Shown here: positions 1 through 11,110 of the stretch, in pieces
Numbering within the stretch: position 1 is the first letter of the stretch
Layout: every line of letters starts with the position of its first letter
Assembly (NCBI GenBank): GCA_035582835.1
Contig: JAYKAV010001267.1
Span: forward strand, 1,144,857-1,208,856
DNA length: 64,000 bases
Origin: Phoebastria nigripes
Lineage: Eukaryota; Chordata; Aves; Procellariiformes; Diomedeidae
Direction of reading: 5' to 3'
Translations under genes and position numbers: made by a program
The notes under the pieces: generated by a model
The model's input: only the letters and a program-made list of their open reading frames with translations
Database searches by the model: none
Told to the model about the DNA's origin: nothing

Positions 1-586
1 GGCATCCTGGCCTGTATCAGAAATAGTGTGGCCAGCAGGAGTAGGGAAGCGATCATGCCCCTGTACTCGGCACTGGTGAGGCCCCCCCTCGAATACTGTG
101 TTCAGTTTTGGGCCCTCACTACAAGAAGGACATTGAGGTGCTGGAGCGTGTCCAGAGGAGGGCAACAAAGCTGGTGAAGGGTCTGGAGAGCAAGTCCTAT
201 GAGGAGCAGCTGAGGGAACTGGGACTGTTTAGTCTGGAGAAGAGGAGGCTGAGGGGAGACCTTATTGCCCTCTACAACTACNTGAAAGGAGGTTGCAGCG
301 AGGTGGGTGTTGGTCTCTTCTCCCAAGTCACTAGCAGTAGGACGAGAGGAAATGGCCTCAAGTTGTGCCACGGGAGGTTTAGATTGGACGTTATTTCTTT
401 ACTGAAAGAGTGGTTAAGCATTGGAACAGGCTGCCCGGGGAAGTGGTGGAGTCCCCATCCCTGGAGGTATTTAAAAGACGTGTAGATGAGGCGCTTAGAG
501 ACATGGTTTAGTGGGCATGGTGGTGTTGGGTTGACGGTTGGACTTGATGATCTTAGAGGTCTTTTCCAACCTTAATGATTCTATGA
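1..586 (+). mobile_element. CR1 LINE 3' end (reverse transcriptase C-terminus plus 3' tail), truncated by the window edge
   Basis: This is the 3' part of a CR1 non-LTR retrotransposon. Translation gives the end of the CR1 ORF2 reverse transcriptase, including [37 protein letters not shown] and [17 protein letters not shown]. The element ends in the CR1 hallmark ATTCTATGA at 578-586, with no poly-A. The first bases already read as CR1 protein ([16 protein letters not shown]), so the element begins left of the window. It is dead: the frame shifts near 110 and again around 390, and an ambiguous base sits at 282. It lies in intron 2 of ATP8A2, antisense to that gene. It is close in sequence to the copy at 61772-62240, which suggests the same CR1 subfamily. 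Confidence 0.93.
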
Positions 587-1324
587 TATGGAAGATGGTG
601 TATTTTGATCATGAAACTCCCTACGAGACACAAAAATCAACTGTTTACAAATTCCCCAAAGAACATATCATGAAGGCTTATAAGGAGCAACTACTTATAT
701 GCCTATGCAATGACTATTGGTTGACTGGAAACCAGTCAACCAGTGTTGGTTTATTCTAGCAGGCAACAGTTTCCGTCTGAACCAGTGCAGCCCCCAAACT
801 AACTGAAGAGCTTTGCTCTGTCAGATGAATCCTTGAGACTGCAGTTCCTGCAGAGGAAGACTTTAGCCAGTAAGGGTTTCACCACTGCATATGGCCTGCA
901 CGCTTCCATCAGCTAAGAAAAGGGCATGTGATGCTTAAAAACTCCACAGTTTGAGACAGACTCTGAGCTCAGGTCAGAATAGAGGAGTGCAAAAGGAGCT
1001 AGACTTGCTCTTGGACTGTAAAGAGTGCATGACTTGAATCCTACAAGGTATTACTGCTTAAAGCCGAAATGCCTGACCAGAGTAAGACAGAGAACCAAGA
1101 GCCATCACAGTAGATTATCCATCACCTGGCTCTGGAGCAACCACTGTCCATAGTCCAAGCGCCTGTTTTGTTCCCATCTTTTCCTGCACTCCCCCTACAG
1201 CTTCTCTATAGTTACAATGACATCTTGCACATAGAAGTTCTTATATCATCAAAAGATAAAACAGGTCATAACTTTGTTTAAAGGACATTCTTCTGCCTAG
1301 CCACTGAAACATCAAACCCTGAAA
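587..1324. other. Intronic sequence between two CR1 copies (ATP8A2 intron 2)
   Basis: Non-coding intronic DNA. The only structure I see is a perfect short inverted repeat at 718-742. No exon, RNA gene or recognisable repeat is visible. Small open frames here have no family resemblance. Confidence 0.6.
718..742. repeat. Perfect inverted repeat, 11-bp arms, 3-bp loop
   Basis: TGGTTGACTGG, then AAA, then its exact reverse complement. It would form a tight 11-bp hairpin in intron 2 RNA. It is too short for a microRNA precursor. Confidence 0.88.
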
Positions 1325-2058
1325 GATTTTTCCAACAAAAATGCAGCACAGGCTGGGATCTACCCGGCTGCAGAGCAGCTCTGTGGAATGGGACCTGGGG
1401 GTCCTGATGGACAACAACCTCAATGCGAGTGAACAGCGTGCTGCTGTGGCAGAGAAAGCCAACAGGATGCTGGGTTGCATCAACAAGGGCATCACCAGCA
1501 GAGATACTGAAGTCATTATCCCACTCTACCCAACACTTGTCAGGCCACACCTGGAATACTGTGTTCAGTTTTGGTCCCCGCTATGCAAAAAAAGATGCGG
1601 ACAGGCTGGAGAGGGTCCAGAGAAGGGCCACAAAGATGATCANAGGACTGGGAAGCCTGCCNNATGAGGAAAGGCTGAGAGAACTGGGTTTGTTCAGCCT
1701 TGAGAAAAGAAGGCTTAGGGGAGACCTTACCACCATGTTCCAGTATTTAAAGGGTAGCTACAAAGAAGATGGAGACTCCCTTTTTACAAGGGGTCACATG
1801 GAAAAGACGAGGGGTAATGCATACAAGTTACTCCTAGGGAGATTCCGATTGGACACAAGAGGAAAATTTTTCACAATGAGAACAATCAGCCATTGAAATA
1901 ATCTCCCCAGGGAAGTAGTAGATTCCCCAACATTGGACACTTAAGAACTGGCTAGACAGGGTGCTGGGCCATCTTGTCTAGACCGTGCTTTTGCCAAGAA
2001 AGGTTGGACTAGATGATCCTTGAGGTCCCTTCCAACCTGGTATTCTATGATTCTATGA
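1325..2058 (+). mobile_element. CR1 LINE 3' fragment, degenerate
   Basis: A second, more diverged CR1 copy. It reads through the reverse transcriptase thumb and C-terminal region: RLGSTRLQSSSVEWDLGVL, then NRMLGCINKGI, then after a frameshift near 1580 [13 protein letters not shown], and [15 protein letters not shown]. It ends with tandem TTCTATGA octamers at about 2043-2058. Several in-frame stops, the frameshift and ambiguous bases at 1643 and 1662-1663 show that it is inactive. Its 3' tail differs from the copy at 1-586, so it probably belongs to another CR1 subfamily. The left edge is approximate because CR1 copies are 5' truncated and usually lack clear target duplications. Confidence 0.9.
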
Positions 2059-2640
2059 AAGTTGTTGCAATACTATAAGAGAGGGATAAATCTGTTGTCC
2101 TAAATTATCCACACAGACAGTGAAACTGATTGCGAGTATTCAGATGTGTTAATCCATCTGAACTTTGGCAGTGTGCAGAAGACACTTATAGCAGCTTCAA
2201 ATTGCAGCACCCAGTAACTAGTGAAACTCTTACTAGTAGAACAGTTTTCATCTCGAGGACCTCATCACTTCCCCTCATCTCCATTAGTGCAAGGATTCCC
2301 TCCTTTACAGGACAGGCTCCCACCAGAAGCAACTAAAGGNACCACTGCATGTTTGGAAGACTTGTTCTTTCCCTCCTTTGTAACAGGAGGAACTGATCAC
2401 GTCTTAGTATCTCTGAGCCCTCTTTTCTCAAATCATATGATTTGGGGAGAAAAAGATTTTTTTCATACAGCTTTAAAAGAGTCAGGACACATCAAGCCAG
2501 CCCACAAACTCCCCTGCAGGTCAAGTTCCACCAGAACTTGATTGGCCAGAATGGTTTGAGTCTGCTGTAATAAGACACTGAAGCTCTTCTGAAGAAGAGT
2601 TTATTTCAAGTTAGATTCAAGACCTCATACATAACCAAAT

Positions 2641-2668
2641 AAAAAAAAAAAAAAAGAAAAAAAAAAGA
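2641..2668 (+). repeat. A-rich tract
   Basis: Fifteen A, G, ten A, then GAGAAG. Simple low-complexity sequence without an identifiable retroposon in front of it. Confidence 0.85.
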
Positions 2669-5600
2669 GAAGCAGACAAGCTGTCAGCTAGACAACCAAC
2701 CACTGAGGTTTAATAGTGGTTTACACAAGGGGAAATCTAAATTTGCACAGACATATCAAATATATTCTTACATCATTATTTTATAGTAATGCACATCATT
2801 ACTGTTGTGTCCTACACCAAAGCCTAATAAAAAGGCAGGCTGGTAAGTGCAATATTCATTGATTACCATTGCTTCTGTTGGCAAGTAGTGTTACATACCC
2901 TAATGCAGAAGTTCCATCTTGTGAGCAAGATGTTCAGGCTGACAAATCCAGCTCGGCTGAGCTATCTGCACTTCTAAGAAGCTGCATTAGCAACAAGCTT
3001 ATCTTCAAGTGCTTCATTTTGGTCGTTGTCTTTGTATAGACCATTGTTAAGATAAAAGTACATGAAAATGCATTATGAACTGTTGTCCACTGAAGCATGA
3101 CAGTCTTATTACTCTAGTTTAGTAAGATCAACTCCTAACCATGTAAGGATTTTTCAGAATTTCTAGCCTATAGTATCTTGTGCCAAATTGCCCCAGTATC
3201 AGTTTAACCTAAAAACAAGTCCTCGTGGTCACATTTAATAGAAGTGATAGCATTTTTGCTTCCAAATCCTGTATCCTGAAGGCTTTTCCTAAAGCATACA
3301 AACAGAAAATGCCTTTCCATTTGTTCTCTATTCATGCAATCCCTACAGAAAGGGAAACAGACTCCTGGGTATTTTTCAGTAACAAATACATTAGACAAAG
3401 ACTGTTTAGAAACAGCATTAAAAGCTCTGTAGGCATGATATTGTTTCAGCATGCTCCAATATTGTCAGGTCATCACTATAGAAATATGCCCTTGCTTTTC
3501 AGTAGCCCTGCTGGCAAATACAACTCAATAAAATAGTGCTGACTGGAACAGTTAGCCTAGAAATACCACTGTCTAATAAAGGAAGTTTAGTACCACATTT
3601 AGTTACTGTGCAAACCCAAAACAGGCTTTACAGTAAACATGCAGTATTGATATGAAGATGACTGGAAAAAAAAAAAAAAGAAAAAAAATCAACACAAGTC
3701 ACTTAAGTTAGCTAGCTGTCTAAAAGCCGGATTGCTAACTTCAGTTTTAAAGCCATTACTTAATTCCAAGTGTCACTACAACTTAAGCAGCTATTGTTCT
3801 AGTGACAAGCAAGGGGGTGGTAGAAGAAATAAATACTTACATTTCTCTCAAAACTGAACAAATATCTTCACAGTCCACAGAAACTATATGGAAAGCAGTT
3901 ATTACAGTTCTTGAGCTCTACTTAGGTCAACTTCAGAGAATTTCTTACTCTTAAACCCTTTCCTACAGACCACCAGCAGTCGGACAGTGAGGTCTGTTGC
4001 ACTGAGCAGAAGGCTACACACAACTGTAAACAGCAAGAGACTTCAGAAAGTGTGATTTATTGTACATGCCACCTCTAAGTCCTGAAAGACACCTGCTTTG
4101 ACTCCACCCTCACTCAAACTACACAAAGAATCACCAAAAACGTTTAGCCTCTTCCTGTTCACATTTCTCTAGCAGAGATCACCAACAGTGGAGGAATAAA
4201 TAGAAATGCAGAGTCACAAGGCAATACACACTGCTGAATATGGGCCAATATTTATTCAACAAATATGTGGGAAAGCAGCTTTGTTTGCATGAAGTCAGAC
4301 TGCATTTAAGCTTTGGCTCCAGTGTCTGAAAGTCACTTATAGTGACTTGATCTAAAAAAAGGAAAAAGACCCAGTTTAATTCCCCTGCTCTGTGGCTACT
4401 GCTGATGTATGAAATCCATCATGATGGAAAAAAAAAAAAAAAACCACACACAAAAACACACAATTACAGGATGCCAGAGCGCTCAGCATGCAGCAGGTGG
4501 AAGGGCACTAGAACTCTCTCACATCTTTTTTTTTTTTCATCCAGACATTTCATCTAAATTCAACAGTTTAACTGTCCAGGGGCTCTGGCCCTAGGAGTAG
4601 CCCAGTAAGACCAAAGATGCAGCAACTTCAAATACATTGGCATAATCTGGAAACACAACATCAACACCCGGCATACAATACCAGTTACTTTTAGTGGGTT
4701 TTAATGGCTAAACCAATCCTTATATAGCTGTATCCAAGCCTTTTTCATTGTGATAGATTACAGTATCAGCAACAGCTGCACTGCAGGAAAATTAATTATT
4801 TGCTGACTTACGAGACGTATGTAACATTGAGTATTTCTTTTCAGTTAAGAACAGCATCTACCTAGAACTGAAAAGAGTTAGCAGAGGATTAGTTTAATAC
4901 ATNATTACACTTCATTGTACCATTCAGAATATAATAATACATCCCTTCTTTGAAGAAGAATTCCAAAATGCTTTTCTGCAGTCAGGCAAACAATCTGTTC
5001 ACATGACAACAGAAGAGATTTCCAAATGTAATACAAACACTAGTACAAACAGCCACCATGTCTGAACTCTACCAAGAATAGAACTGAACACAAGTAGGGG
5101 CAGTTTTACCTAAAGAGCAAAGGTACATTTTAGTGCAAGAAGAATGCTGGTTTACAGCATAAGTGCAGATAAATGCACTTGCACATAGCAGACTACTATT
5201 CACACTTTCAACTGCAGATCATAGCGAACATTACTTGGGATATTCATGTTATAAGGGTCAATACTAATTGGCTATTGATACTAGCAACTCCAGTTTCAGC
5301 AGCAGGGACTCACTAAGCATCAGTGAGAACCTCCCCACACATTCAAAGAGCACCAACTGCTCTAAATCACAAATGGCTTCTACAGTACCTATTTACAAGC
5401 CAAGAAAGCAATGTGCTTTGCTTTCATTTGCAACATACAGCTGAAATTAAAGAAGAATCCAGACTGTGCCTACAACTTTGTCACCAGCAAGCATCCTGAT
5501 GGGATGGTACTGATGGGACAGTCTGGGACTACACATAAACAACAGACTGTTTAACACAGGACTTGGGTGCTACTAGAAGCCTTGTTACAGTCTTCAGTGC

Positions 5601-8600
5601 TGAATTCCTAGTGGTGGTGCTTCTGCCTTATGAAATAAGAAATTCCTTCTCACCAGTTTGCTTGAGTTCTCAGACATTGTACCGCTTAAAAGTGAAAATT
5701 GAAAGCTTCTTGCTCATTATCTTTTCTAGCAGAATTTAGCTTTTGCCTGTATGGAAGAAAAGTCTCTGAACAGAGGATTTTCTGGATACCAGAAGGCATC
5801 TTTTGGGACCTCTCTAACAGATCAAGCCACCAAATTCTGCCCTGATGAGAAGTTTTTCAACAGGACTTCTGGATTCAAGATCTATTAAAAGTATATGAAT
5901 AGAATTTCTCCCTTCTTGACTGCTGCTTCTGCCCCTGACCTCCCCCTCAAGCCACATACCCTGGCTGAAATTAGAGTCCTGATTCTGATGTAAATCAGAC
6001 TTGCACCAGGATGTACCACCAGGCCTTGAATATAAGAATATTACATAAAGCAATGGTTACAATGGCAAATGCAATGTACTTAGAAAAATTGGAGACAATT
6101 GCAAACGTACTTAAAATTATTTCAGCACTTTTGTACTTCCTTGATCAAGAAGCCAGAAGTTCCAACTACTTTTGCATCAACATCAGTACATACGCAACAA
6201 GTAAGGGGCTCAAATTACTTAACTGGTGATATTTACTGCATGCACTGGAAGAAAGTTTCAGTACGGTACTGTTATACATTCAGTATAAGCCACTGATATC
6301 AGAGTCGATTCATGTATTAATAAGAAACATCAAGGAACTGTATTTACATGAAAGCCAGATCCGCAGAACAGTCTCACTTTAAGCAAAATAAACTAGTCTT
6401 CCACATGCCATCGAGAGTATATTAGGAAAAGTATTCATGCCATTAGTTTAGTGATCTCAGAAGTATTGACACAGCATTCAGACCACTATCATCACACCTC
6501 ATCTGTATCCCTGTGTTTTTACAAGGCAATAGGCAAGTTTGTTTTCAAACTATAAGATAAAGTCTTTTGAGCCACCTCCCCCACCATTCAAATAATCACA
6601 TTGTAACTCAAACTTAGTAATAAAGAGCTATGGTTTAAGCAATCAGGCAAACTGAGGCAGCAAAAAAAATTTCAAGTCAAAACCACCGGTCAAGCTGGCA
6701 CTTCTGCTGAACTGTTATTTTCATACTGTGCTGATCTGCTACATAACAAGTATACAAGCTACCATAATCTCTCACACTGAATCAAGCCAACAGCAGAAGA
6801 CTTAGAGGCTGGAAACATTAATGATCCACTACCATTCTGTGCTTCACACCTGAATTAGAAGGAAAAGCTAGTACTTTAAATAAGTACAAAGAAAGCCTTT
6901 TCCTACAGCACATTGGAAGCAAGGGAAAAAAAAAGGCTGGCTGGGGTCTCTGTAGAAGCCTGACTACTATCTCACACTGTCTGTAGTCAGGGATGTCTCA
7001 GGTTTATGAAGGCTGTTAGTAGACTTCAATCCCCAAATGTAGAATGCCTTAGAGTAGATGATTATAATTATTGCCTTTAAGTAGCATAGAGTTGTGTACA
7101 GAGTGGCTGGCAGTTTTCAGAAGATAAAAGTTTCATTTCTTACTGAACTTAATTTTAAAGTACAGAAACACTCCTATTAACAGATACATATTTGAGTTAT
7201 GTCTATTGAACAAATCCAAACAGGTGCTAGTTAGCTTTCATAAAAAGGAAACATACTTAATACCACAACTACAGCTGTGCTGGACAAAGTCTTTATATTT
7301 GTTCCATTTTTTACATATTTCAAAGCTTCTGAAATGCTTCAGCTGAAAATGGAACATCATTTACCTTTTATTAAAAGGTCCAAAGACTTACACATACACG
7401 AAGTTTTTCAAACTGAACACAATAAGAATAAAAGAAGTTTCTAATGCAGGTAGAACAGACATGTTCCTACAGAAGGAATCACTGCTGCAGCAGTGTAATA
7501 AAGAATGGTGACAGCCATATATACACACAAGCTAAATCCAGCCTACAACACACAGAGTTTTACAGCACTAGGTTTTGAAATAGTTTGTGACAAAGTTTGA
7601 AGAGCACAAAAAAAAAAAAAAGCTAGCCATTGCTCTACAAGTTCTCATAATTACTCACTTATTTACACCAGAAAACCTGGGGAAAGAAAAAAAATAGAGA
7701 ACAGTTCTTCCTTCTACATCTTCACACTCACACTTTAAGACTTCTGGAACTGTCAGTGCCTCACCCCATCTTGCCATCCACTTAGCTTTTGCAATAGCAC
7801 TATATACTATTTAGAAGTGGTATTAGGGAATTATCAGTTTTGCTTAACTTGTCCAAAACTTAAAAATATTGTTACTTATCACTTTTTCCTTTTGCTCCCA
7901 CAAACAAACATAGGAATTCACTTTTAACAGTGATTCTTCCCCCAAAAAGTTAAAAAGCTCAAGATGCTTAGAACATCTTAAACAAAAAGCCATACCACCA
8001 ACCTACCTTCCCCCACCCTCTGCACCTCCATTTCTTGCTGTATTTTGCTTAGTTTTGAGCAAGCTATTCCACACTACACCTTAATTTGGAAAACTTCCTA
8101 TGAATATCCACAAATTCCCACTGTTGTTCAGAAAATCCTTGATGACTACCAAAAAAACGACAGTCAGAAGTCACATGATTTACAGCAAACTGTTTTATTA
8201 TCTCCTTCAGTTTAATTTTCCATGAGCCCTTACATACAGGTTCTTATCTGCTTACACAGCACCTTGCGCTGTGGTACACTGATGCTTCCTATGGAGACAA
8301 AAAGTCTTGAAAGCCAATGGCACCGAGAAATCCAGAAGCTGGACACACTAAGAAAGTCCAAGGACAATACAGAACCAGTTCCTCAAGAGAAACTCTAATA
8401 TACATAAGCAAGCGATTAAATAAACCGCCACTCTCACTCCACATAAGGCACCCTTACTCAGATATTACAAGCTCAAGCCACCTTTGCCTTCATTCCCACT
8501 GGGCTGAGGGAAGAAAGCTAATCCAGAAGATGGAGGGAACACAGCCAAAGCCTGTCACCCTTTTAAAAGTCAAAGAGATCAAGACTTTCTTACTGAGCAG

Positions 8601-9778
8601 CAGCAAGTTATCATAAAGGGAACTTAATTTCTAAATGCCACTAAGGAGCTAAGATTCCTAATCAGGTAATGCAAACACCTCTACTTTTCCACCACACTAC
8701 CTGGATTTTGTCCTATCCCTCAAACACCAATATTCCTCATGATTCAAGCTGCCCTTGTCAGGGGGCAAAGCTGCAAAAAACTATTGAACTTTTACAGCTA
8801 TCAGAAAATGGCTTCCAGACAGTGAGTTGGACACAACAGCTTGCTCAGGTGTTTGTACTAGGGCTATCAGGAACAAGCTCTTGGTGGCAGAGTCACACAC
8901 TACTTTTTCATAAGATTAAGCCAGATCAGAACAGAATTCTTTCAGGAAAACCTAAACTACAGATTCTGCCAACCCTCCCTTTCCTGCTTTTCTTTNCATA
9001 AAGCAGGAAAAGCACAAGTAGTCTATCCATAGAAAACAGTCGAACTCAGCTCATAATTAGTCAAGGAAAAATAAAAATAAAGTGAGAAAACATCCAACGT
9101 TGCTGCCCACATAGAAGCAGCAAGACACTAAGAAAATCTGTCATTTTAACTACTCCTAAACCATAGGCTTTCCCAGACAACTATATAATAAGTCAAAGTT
9201 GAGGAGAAAATCCTGTATAAATAAGTTGCTGCATTACCCGGAACACCAGCATCCTTCCACAGGATATTCTTAGAATTGCCCTTGATAATACACACAATAA
9301 ACCAGCTAATGGAAATGATCATTTCAGCAGGATATAAAGTTCCTCTCTTTTCATAAAGGCACTCATTGTGTAAACCGTTCTTTGAACAATAACCCAAACA
9401 TCTGCATTAACAAACAGAAGCCTTAGTCATGACAGGAGCCATCTGTTCACCTAGGTAACCCAGCTAACCCAGGGCAAGTGTGGCAAGCACTGCCACGACT
9501 TGCTCATCTTAGGCATCCTTATACTCCATGTTACAGTGCGCATTTTTTGTGTTTCTAAGCTGCAGTAACAGCATTGATCATACCAATAAAAGTCTTAAAC
9601 ACACATGCCTACAATGAAAGGCACCAAACGCCAAAGAAAATTCCCTTTGGTCTTCAATTAAATAACAAAAGCGAACCATAGCCTTGTATGCATGGGGATG
9701 AGAGTTTGTAAACTCTGTAGTTATCCTTGTCCTGTTAGACTTACTTTTTCTTTTCTTCCTATTCTGGTTTGTCTGGGG

Positions 9779-9787
9779 TTTTTTTTN

Positions 9788-9847
<60 letters not shown>
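9779..9847. repeat. Poly-T tract (69 bp, one ambiguous base)
   Basis: A nearly pure T run with an N at 9787, followed at once by TATACACACAC. Read on the minus strand it is poly-A preceded by an AC/TG-rich stretch. It could be the tail of an old retroposed sequence, or simple slippage. The N and the purity mean its true length is unreliable. It lies about 500 bp downstream of the exon 2 donor in the transcribed direction. Confidence 0.9.
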
Positions 9848-9850
<3 letters not shown>

Positions 9851-10239
9851 CACACACTTAAGTCTAGTTATTCTTACAACTGGATGCTGCTACTTTTCAA
9901 GAGAACACTCCATGGAGTTTATATAACCAGTTCTATCCAAATCTCACAATAGATTTTCATGGGTTAACCCTTGTGTCCAGGAGTACTGGATTAGGTCCTG
10001 TTATTCCAAAATTCAGTAGCCCTACTAGAGTGAAGACAAGTGAAGACATTTTCATGTGTCTCACCCATGCAGCTCTATGAGCTCCTGGCTCTCACTACTG
10101 TTGATACAAGAAGCTTACCCCTTGCTGCTGCTGGATCCCTCTTTGCTGCCTCTCCCCTGTACTGCCATCCAGACCCTGGCACCCACTCCGGCCAACGAAC
10201 CCCGCTGCCTCGTCAGAAGCAGAACTTACTGTGTTGAAA

Positions 10240-11110
10240 CCAGGACTGGGCAGGGACAGGAGGCTAGGAGAGGGACCAGAGCCCTCCCCGCCCACAGCTG
10301 CGGAGCGTGCAGGCTGCCGCCTGGAAAGGGAGAAGCGGGGATTGCTCCGTACCTGACCCAGTTGTCACGGAACTTGCTCTGCTGGGGCTGGTTCAAGTAA
10401 ATGGTGCGGGCTGGCGCCTCGTCCAGATCCGCCGAGGACGTGGCTCCGGACATCTCATCATCCGCCTTCTTATAGCCCGAAGGGGAACAGACAGGTCCTG
10501 CAGGAAGAGCGCAGAGGGCAGGCGGTCACTGAGGGGCTGCACCCGCCGGAGCCGGGCCGGCAGCTCACGGGGCCGCGCCGCGGAGAAGGGCCAGGCGGCG
10601 AGCGGCGGCTGCGGGCGCGCCCTCCCTGGTGTTTACCACGGCGGAGGCTGATAAATAATGGATGGCCGGGGAGGGGGCGGCGGGGCCCCCACAGAGCCAG
10701 CTGGCAGCGGGGAGAGCGCCGAGGCCCGCGCCCCCCGCCCCGCCCCAGGACCGCGGGGTGGGGCGCAGACCCCGCNCCGCCCCCGGGAGCGCCGCGCCCG
10801 CCCCGCGGCGGCGGCAGCCCTACCGCCTGTGCCGGGCCGGCCGGAACCGGCGCAGAACAGCTCCCGCCAAGAGCCGGGTGCCCCCCCGCCTCCACGCTTT
10901 GCAGGCTCCGGTGCGGGACAGCGCACGAGGTGAAGGCGGGACTGCGGGCAGCCTGCGGGAGTAACACCCACCGCACCGCCGCGGGGCTCCAAGTCCGTTC
11001 AGTTCCTCGGTGCTACCTACCCGCACACACCGCATCCCGTACGTCCGAGCCTAAATCCACACGCACGGAGGAACGCATCGCTGCCCGACCTCGCCCAGAG
11101 CCCACGGGCA
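10240..11110. promoter_or_regulatory. CpG island over ATP8A2 exon 2; candidate internal promoter
   Basis: An abrupt rise in GC and CpG density, highest at about 10520-10870, within otherwise CpG-poor DNA. It spans exon 2 and about 600 bp of intron 1 upstream of it in the gene's direction. A CpG island on a second exon 40 kb from exon 1 suggests an alternative transcription start. Reading the coding frame upstream from exon 2, there is an in-frame TGA at 10526-10528. The first ATG after it is at 10451-10453, inside exon 2. That would give a shorter protein starting Met-Ser-Gly-Ala-Thr-Ser, matching the start I recall for the shorter human ATP8A2 isoform. Island limits are by eye. Promoter activity is inferred. 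Confidence 0.7.
10353..10497 (-). CDS. ATP8A2: ATP8A2 coding exon 2 (N-terminal cytosolic region of a P4-ATPase flippase)
   Basis: An internal exon of 145 bp on the minus strand. ATP8A2 is a P4-type ATPase that, with its CDC50A/TMEM30A subunit, moves phosphatidylserine and phosphatidylethanolamine to the cytosolic leaflet, mainly in neurons and photoreceptors. The exon gives residues 15-63 of the predicted protein: [16 protein letters not shown], then the family-typical ARTIYLNQP at residues 44-52, then KFRDNWV. It covers the cytosolic tail before membrane segment 1, so no catalytic motif is expected. The acceptor is a C/T-rich run ending CTGCAG at 10498-10503, and the donor is AG followed by GTACGG. 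It enters in phase 1 and leaves in phase 2. Tyr-Leu-Asn at 48-50 and the preceding Ala-Arg fit ATP8A2 better than ATP8A1, which I recall as Phe-Ile-Asn. An internal ATG at 10451-10453 may start a short isoform. Asn-Trp-Val at 60-62 differs from the Asn-Gln-Ile I recall in human. Confidence 0.93.

Larger units (their letters stand above)
2059..10352. other. ATP8A2 intron 2 (part), no gene seen
   Basis: AT-leaning intronic DNA between the CR1 copies and the donor of exon 2. It holds simple tracts: A-rich at about 2641-2668, A-rich near 3666-3688, A-run at 4429-4443, A-run near 7608-7621 and poly-T at 9779-9847. I looked on the minus strand for the next ATP8A2 exon, which should open with a serine-threonine-alanine-lysine-tyrosine stretch followed by the first membrane segment. 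I did not find it, so intron 2 exceeds 10.3 kb and exon 3 lies left of the window. No other coding or RNA signal stands out. Confidence 0.65.

Noticed and set aside
9578..9952. Poly-Lys and poly-Phe frames across the poly-T tract
   Set aside because: Pure translation of a homopolymer.
10476..10484. TATAAG motif that looks like a TATA box on the minus strand
   Set aside because: It is inside coding exon 2 (Gly-Tyr-Lys-Lys codons) and matches the conserved GYKK of ATP8A2.
10353..10497. Assignment of the exon to ATP8A1
   Set aside because: ATP8A1 as I recall has Val-Arg-Thr-Ile-Phe-Ile-Asn at this place. Here it is Ala-Arg-Thr-Ile-Tyr-Leu-Asn, and the GPV...GYKKADDEM segment also matches ATP8A2.
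10470..10992. Minus-strand open frames of 168 and 119 codons just upstream of exon 2
   Set aside because: They are in the wrong frame for ATP8A2, cross the acceptor site, and are stop-poor because of GC content.
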